Shown: piece after piece, positions 6,026-9,133 of the stretch | Position numbering within the stretch: position 1 is the first letter of the stretch | Layout: every line of letters starts with the position of its first letter | From: an uncultured Mailhella sp. | Lineage (GTDB): Bacteria; Desulfobacterota; Desulfovibrionia; Desulfovibrionales; Desulfovibrionaceae | NCBI GenBank assembly: GCA_905192935.1 | Contig: CAJJMX010000058.1 | Span: forward strand, 1 to 9,133 | Length of the DNA stretch: 9,133 nt | Direction of reading: 5' to 3' | The notes under the pieces: model-generated | What the model saw: only the letters and a program-made list of their open reading frames with translations | What the model was told of the DNA's origin: nothing | Database searches by the model: none | Program-made: the position numbers and the translations under genes

Positions 6026-8064
6026 GGCAGGACACCATGAAAAACCTGCGCAACATCGGCATCATCGCCCACATCGACGCAGGCAAGACCACGCTCAGCG
6101 AGCGTATTCTTTTCTATACGAGCAAGATCCACCGCATGGGTGAAGTGCATGACGGCACGGCCACCATGGACTTCATGCCCGAGGAGCAGGAACGCGGCAT
6201 CACCATAGCCGCGGCCGCCTCCACCTGCCGCTGGAAGGACTGGACGCTGAACCTCATAGACACCCCGGGCCACGTGGACTTCACCATAGAGGTCGAGCGC
6301 TCCCTGCGCGTGCTCGACGGAGCTGTGGGCGTGTTCTGCGCCGTGGGCGGCGTGGAGCCGCAGTCGGAAACGGTATGGCGGCAGTCGGAATCCTTCGGCG
6401 TGCTGAAGATAGCCTTCGTGAACAAGATGGACCGCGTGGGCGCGAACTTTTCCGCCGTGCTCGACGCGCTGCACGAAAGACTCGGCGCCAATCCCGCGCC
6501 GGTGACCGTGCCTCTCGGGGAAGGCCCGGATTTTTATGCCGTGGCCGACGTGATCGCCATGAACAAGCTCGTGTTCGACGAGGATTCTCAGGGCCGGACC
6601 ATGGAAGTTCTGCCCCTTGACGAGAATGAGAAGGCCGAGGCCTCTCTCTGGCGGGACAGGCTGCTTGAAACCCTCGGCGAAAACGACGACGCCTTCATGG
6701 AGCTCTACCTTGAGGAGCACTTCACGGAAGAAGACATTCATGAGGCCCTGAAACGGGCCACGCTTGCGCGGAAGGTGACCCCCGTACTCGCGGGATCGGC
6801 GCTCAGGAACGCGGGAGTGCAGCCTCTGCTCGACGCCGTGGGCCGCTATCTGCCCTCGCCGCTCGACGTGCCCGCCCCGCACGGCACCACCGTGGACGGC
6901 TCCAAGGAAAAGGCGCTCGACATAAGCCCCGACGCGCCCTTCTGCGGACTCGTGTTCAAGGTGCTCATGGAAGGCGGCCGCAAGACGGCCCTCGTGCGCA
7001 TCTACGCGGGCCGCCTGAAGGACGGAGACGTGGTGCGCAACACCGCACTCGGCAAGGACGAGCGGGTTTCGCGGCTCTTCCGCATGGATGCCGATCAGCA
7101 GGAACAGCTCGCCGAAGCGTCCTCCGGCGACATCATAGCCGTGCTCGGTCTGAGGTCGGCCCGCACGGGCGACACCGTGGCCGCGCCCGGACTCGACATT
7201 CTTCTGGAAAATCTCGAAGAAGTGAAGCCGGTCATTTCCATGGCCCTCGAACCGCGCAACGCCGAGGAAGGCAAGACGCTCGACGAAGCGCTGGCCCGCT
7301 ACAGCGCCGAAGACCCCACGCTCGGCGTAAGTCAGGACGAAGGCTCGGGAGACCGCATCATTTCCGGCATGGGCGAACTGCACCTCGACGTCGTCATGGA
7401 AAGGATGCGCCGTGAATACGGCATAAGTCCGCGCGCCGGTCAGCCGCAGGTCGTGGCGCGCGAAACCGTACGCGCCGAAGCCGAAGGCCACGGTCTGTTC
7501 GACCGCGAACTCGGCGCCGTGCACCACATAGGCGAAGTGACCCTCACCATGGCTCCGGCCGGACGCGACAAGGGCAACACCATAGCTCTTGCAGACGCCC
7601 TCGCCCATCCCTCCGATCCCAGGGAGGCCGTGCCCAGGGCGCTCGTGGACGAAGTGCTTCAGGGCATTTCCGACAGCCTGCTCTCCGGTCCGCAGACCGG
7701 CTACCCCGTGCAGGATGTGATCGTCACCGTCACTGCCATACGCAAAGAGGGAGCAACCGCGGCAGGCTGCCGCATGGCCGCCGCCACGGCCGTGCGCGAC
7801 GCCATGGAAAAGGCTCGTCCCACGGTGCTCGAGCCCATCATGAGCGTGGAGATCGTGGCTCCCGAAGAAGCCCTCGGCGCCTCCATCAGCCTGTTCCAGA
7901 ACTGCGGCGGCAAGGTGGAGGAACTCGGAGAACGGGGCGGCATGCGCTATCTCTCCGGCATGGCTCCCATGAGAAAGCTTTTCGGCTTCTCCACGGCCCT
8001 GCGCTCCGCCACACAGGGCAGAGCGGGATTCACCCTCCGCTTCCGTCACTACGACTCCATGTAG
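6022..8064 (+). CDS. fusA: Elongation factor G paralogue (EF-G-like translational GTPase) with altered domain IV
   Basis: Ribosome-binding GTPase of the EF-G family, 680 residues, slightly shorter than canonical EF-G (about 690-704). The GTPase motifs are intact: AHIDAGKT (16-23), the switch I EQERGIT (55-61), DTPGH (80-84), NKMD (134-137) and GSA (258-260). Domain II spans about 305-390, domain III has SGMGELHLDV (448-457), and domain V ends at FRHYDSM. Domain IV (about 475-600) is unusual. The usual QSGG-GQYG loop after the EG at 488-489 is replaced by HGLFDRELGAVHHIGEV, and the DGSYHEVDSSE loop by AIRKEGATAAG (572-582), which loses the histidine equivalent to E. coli His583. No rpsL, rpsG or tuf lies nearby, so the translocating EF-G is presumably elsewhere. 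MDFMPEEQERGI and the domain II wording resemble the EF-G2-like group. The start overlaps the previous stop (ATGA) with GGAG eight bases upstream; ATG at 6037 is an alternative. It may serve ribosome recycling or another non-translocation role (inference). Confidence 0.93.
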   Translation: MRQDTMKNLRNIGIIAHIDAGKTTLSERILFYTSKIHRMGEVHDGTATMDFMPEEQERGITIAAAASTCRWKDWTLNLIDTPGHVDFTIEVERSLRVLDGAVGVFCAVGGVEPQSETVWRQSESFGVLKIAFVNKMDRVGANFSAVLDALHERLGANPAPVTVPLGEGPDFYAVADVIAMNKLVFDEDSQGRTMEVLPLDENEKAEASLWRDRLLETLGENDDAFMELYLEEHFTEEDIHEALKRATLARKVTPVLAGSALRNAGVQPLLDAVGRYLPSPLDVPAPHGTTVDGSKEKALDISPDAPFCGLVFKVLMEGGRKTALVRIYAGRLKDGDVVRNTALGKDERVSRLFRMDADQQEQLAEASSGDIIAVLGLRSARTGDTVAAPGLDILLENLEEVKPVISMALEPRNAEEGKTLDEALARYSAEDPTLGVSQDEGSGDRIISGMGELHLDVVMERMRREYGISPRAGQPQVVARETVRAEAEGHGLFDRELGAVHHIGEVTLTMAPAGRDKGNTIALADALAHPSDPREAVPRALVDEVLQGISDSLLSGPQTGYPVQDVIVTVTAIRKEGATAAGCRMAAATAVRDAMEKARPTVLEPIMSVEIVAPEEALGASISLFQNCGGKVEELGERGGMRYLSGMAPMRKLFGFSTALRSATQGRAGFTLRFRHYDSM

Positions 8065-8123
8065 AGAGGAAAACAGACGGCGCGGGGGCCTTGCAGGCTT
8101 CCGCCCCTTCCGCAATCCGGGGC

Positions 8124-8153
8124 TTGACCGTCCGCCCATGCGCGACGTACTCT
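8124..8153 (+). promoter_or_regulatory. Candidate promoter of ksgA
   Basis: TTGACC (8124-8129), an 18-base spacer and TACTCT (8148-8153) lie in the 133-base gap between the EF-G-like gene and ksgA. The -35 is good and the -10 matches three of six positions. It would give a leader of about 38 bases. No intrinsic terminator with a T run is seen in the gap, so read-through from upstream is also possible. Confidence 0.3.
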
Positions 8154-8197
8154 CCGGCGCGCTTCGGCGCACGATCAAACTTTTCAGGCAGGACATC

Positions 8198-9010
8198 ATG
8201 AGCGACATCAATCTTTTCACGGCCGCGAGAGCAAAGAAGAGTCTCGGCCAGCACTTTCTGCGCGACGAGCGCGTGGTGGAGCGCATCGTCGAGCTGCTCC
8301 GCCCCGCTGAAGGCGATCAGATCCTGGAAATAGGTCCCGGACCGGGAGCGCTCACCGCGCTGCTGCGTCCGCTGCCGTGGAAAAAGCTTCTGCTCCTGGA
8401 AAAGGACGATCACTATGCCGCCGAGCACGCGGCAAGGCCGCTTCCCGGCCTTGAAGTGGTGGCGGGCGACGCGCTCGCCTATCCGTGGGAATCTCTCGAA
8501 GGACCGTGGAAGATTGCAGGCAACCTGCCCTACAACGTGGCCTCGCCGCTCATGTGGGACATCGTGTTCCGCACGCCGAACCTTGCGCGCGCCGTCTTCA
8601 TGGTGCAGAAGGAAGTGGGCGACCGGCTCACGGCAAAGCCCGGCACGAAGGACTACGGCGCTCTCAGCGTGTGGGTGCAGAGCTTCGTAATTGCGCGAAA
8701 AAGCTTCGTCATCGGGCCTTCCGCCTTTTCTCCGCCTCCCAAGGTGGACTCCGCCGTGGTGGTGTTCGAGCCTCTGCCTGAGGAAAAGAAGCCCCGCAGG
8801 CCGGAAGCGCTCTCCCGTCTCATCAAGATATGCTTCCAGCAGCGGCGCAAGCAGCTTCAGGGCATACTGCGTCATGCGCTGCCGGACCGCTTCTCCCCCG
8901 AGATGCTCGACGCGCTCGGCATCGAGCCCGCAGGGCGGCCGGAGACTCTTTCCGTGGAACAGTTCCAAAAGCTTGCCGAAGCGCTTTTTTCAGGAAAAAA
9001 TCATGGTTGA
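8198..9010 (+). CDS. rsmA: 16S rRNA adenine(1518/1519)-N6,N6-dimethyltransferase
   Basis: KsgA/RsmA dimethylates two adjacent adenines in the 3' terminal hairpin of 16S rRNA using S-adenosylmethionine, a late checkpoint in small-subunit assembly. The 270 residues fit the family. Seen: KSLGQHFL (14-21), the SAM loop ILEIGPGPGALT (42-53), the acidic LLEKD (66-70), GDALA (90-94) and the catalytic NLPYN (109-113) that marks N6-adenine methylation. FSPPPKVDSAV (177-187) and the C-terminal FQQRRKQL (213-220) and LSVEQF (251-256) are also typical. I chose ATG at 8198, preceded by AGGCAGGA. The frame stays open to an ATG at 8138, but those 20 residues lack similarity and have no ribosome binding site. 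It follows an EF-G paralogue, and both act on the ribosome. A candidate promoter lies in the gap before it. Confidence 0.96.
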   Translation: MSDINLFTAARAKKSLGQHFLRDERVVERIVELLRPAEGDQILEIGPGPGALTALLRPLPWKKLLLLEKDDHYAAEHAARPLPGLEVVAGDALAYPWESLEGPWKIAGNLPYNVASPLMWDIVFRTPNLARAVFMVQKEVGDRLTAKPGTKDYGALSVWVQSFVIARKSFVIGPSAFSPPPKVDSAVVVFEPLPEEKKPRRPEALSRLIKICFQQRRKQLQGILRHALPDRFSPEMLDALGIEPAGRPETLSVEQFQKLAEALFSGKNHG

Positions 9011-9024
9011 GCGCCCAGTCTCTC

Positions 9025-9052
9025 TTGACGATGGGCAGGAAACGTGTACCAA
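9025..9052 (+). promoter_or_regulatory. Candidate promoter of the HU gene
   Basis: TTGACG (9025-9030), a 16-base spacer and TACCAA (9047-9052) lie between the ksgA stop and the next start. The -35 matches five of six bases and the -10 three of six. The resulting leader would be about 55 bases. HU genes are usually strongly expressed from their own promoter, which fits the position. Confidence 0.35.
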
Positions 9053-9087
9053 AGAGAAAACCGCACCCCTCATTTTCTTCAATCACC

Positions 9088-9102
9088 TCTGCCGCAGGCA
9101 GA
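9088..9102 (+). promoter_or_regulatory. Leader hairpin directly before the HU ribosome binding site
   Basis: TCTGCC-GCA-GGCAGA is a perfect six-pair stem with a three-base loop. It ends exactly where the AAGGAG ribosome binding site (9103-9108) starts. It could affect ribosome access or mRNA stability. No T run follows, so it is not a terminator for ksgA. Confidence 0.45.
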
Positions 9103-9115
9103 AAGGAGCACATTC

Positions 9116-9133
9116 ATGACCAAGGCCGAACTC
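9116..9133 (+). CDS. Start of a probable HU-family DNA-binding protein (cut by window edge)
   Basis: Only six codons, MTKAEL, are inside the window. That N-terminus is typical of HU-type nucleoid proteins, which are about 90 residues and bend DNA as dimers. AAGGAG seven bases upstream is the best ribosome binding site in the window and suggests strong translation. Six residues cannot prove the family, so the call rests on this N-terminus plus a short intergenic leader with a promoter-like sequence. Confidence 0.55.

Noticed and set aside
8138..8197. 20-residue N-terminal extension of KsgA from an upstream ATG
   Set aside because: No ribosome binding site, no family similarity, and it overlaps the candidate promoter region.
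5665..8286. 873-codon minus-strand open frame antisense to the EF-G-like gene
   Set aside because: Same effect: a His/Gly/Val-rich translation without motifs, opposite a gene with clear GTPase motifs.
1..9133. tRNA, rRNA, CRISPR, insertion sequence, integrase or attachment sites, known riboswitches
   Set aside because: I looked for T-loop motifs, regularly spaced repeats, transposase motifs and familiar aptamer cores and saw none.

Overview
The window reads as a chromosomal housekeeping segment of a GC-rich bacterium (roughly 60% GC by eye, strong preference for G or C in third codon positions). Protein style and gene content suggest a sulfate-reducer-like Deltaproteobacterium (Desulfovibrionaceae: Desulfovibrio, Bilophila or Mailhella type). 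That placement is inference from recall, not from a search. I see no phage, insertion sequence, CRISPR array, tRNA or rRNA.

The left half runs on the minus strand. From right to left it holds a C-terminal processing protease (ctp, 3662-4960) with its own intrinsic terminator, then a probable ndk-proC-rodA transcription unit (3365 down to 873). That unit ends at a second intrinsic terminator (605-636), about 240 bases beyond the rodA stop. The first ~600 bases hold no confident complete gene. The extreme left edge (1-164, minus) looks like the start of another gene that leaves the window, possibly with a broken reading frame.

A divergent intergenic region (4961-5182) separates ctp from a plus-strand half. 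This half begins with an unrecognised 280-residue protein that has a stretch resembling the nucleotide-binding part of histidinol dehydrogenase/aldehyde dehydrogenases. It overlaps by ATGA with a 680-residue EF-G paralogue. Next come ksgA/rsmA (16S rRNA adenine dimethyltransferase) and the first six codons of what is probably an HU-type DNA-binding protein gene.

The genes cover cell-wall elongation (RodA), proline synthesis (ProC), nucleotide balance (Ndk), envelope proteolysis (Ctp) and ribosome function (EF-G-like, KsgA). The most interesting item is the EF-G paralogue. Its GTPase core is intact, but both loops at the tip of domain IV, which contact the decoding centre during translocation, are replaced, and it is translationally coupled to an uncharacterised protein. 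No clearly new multi-gene system is visible.
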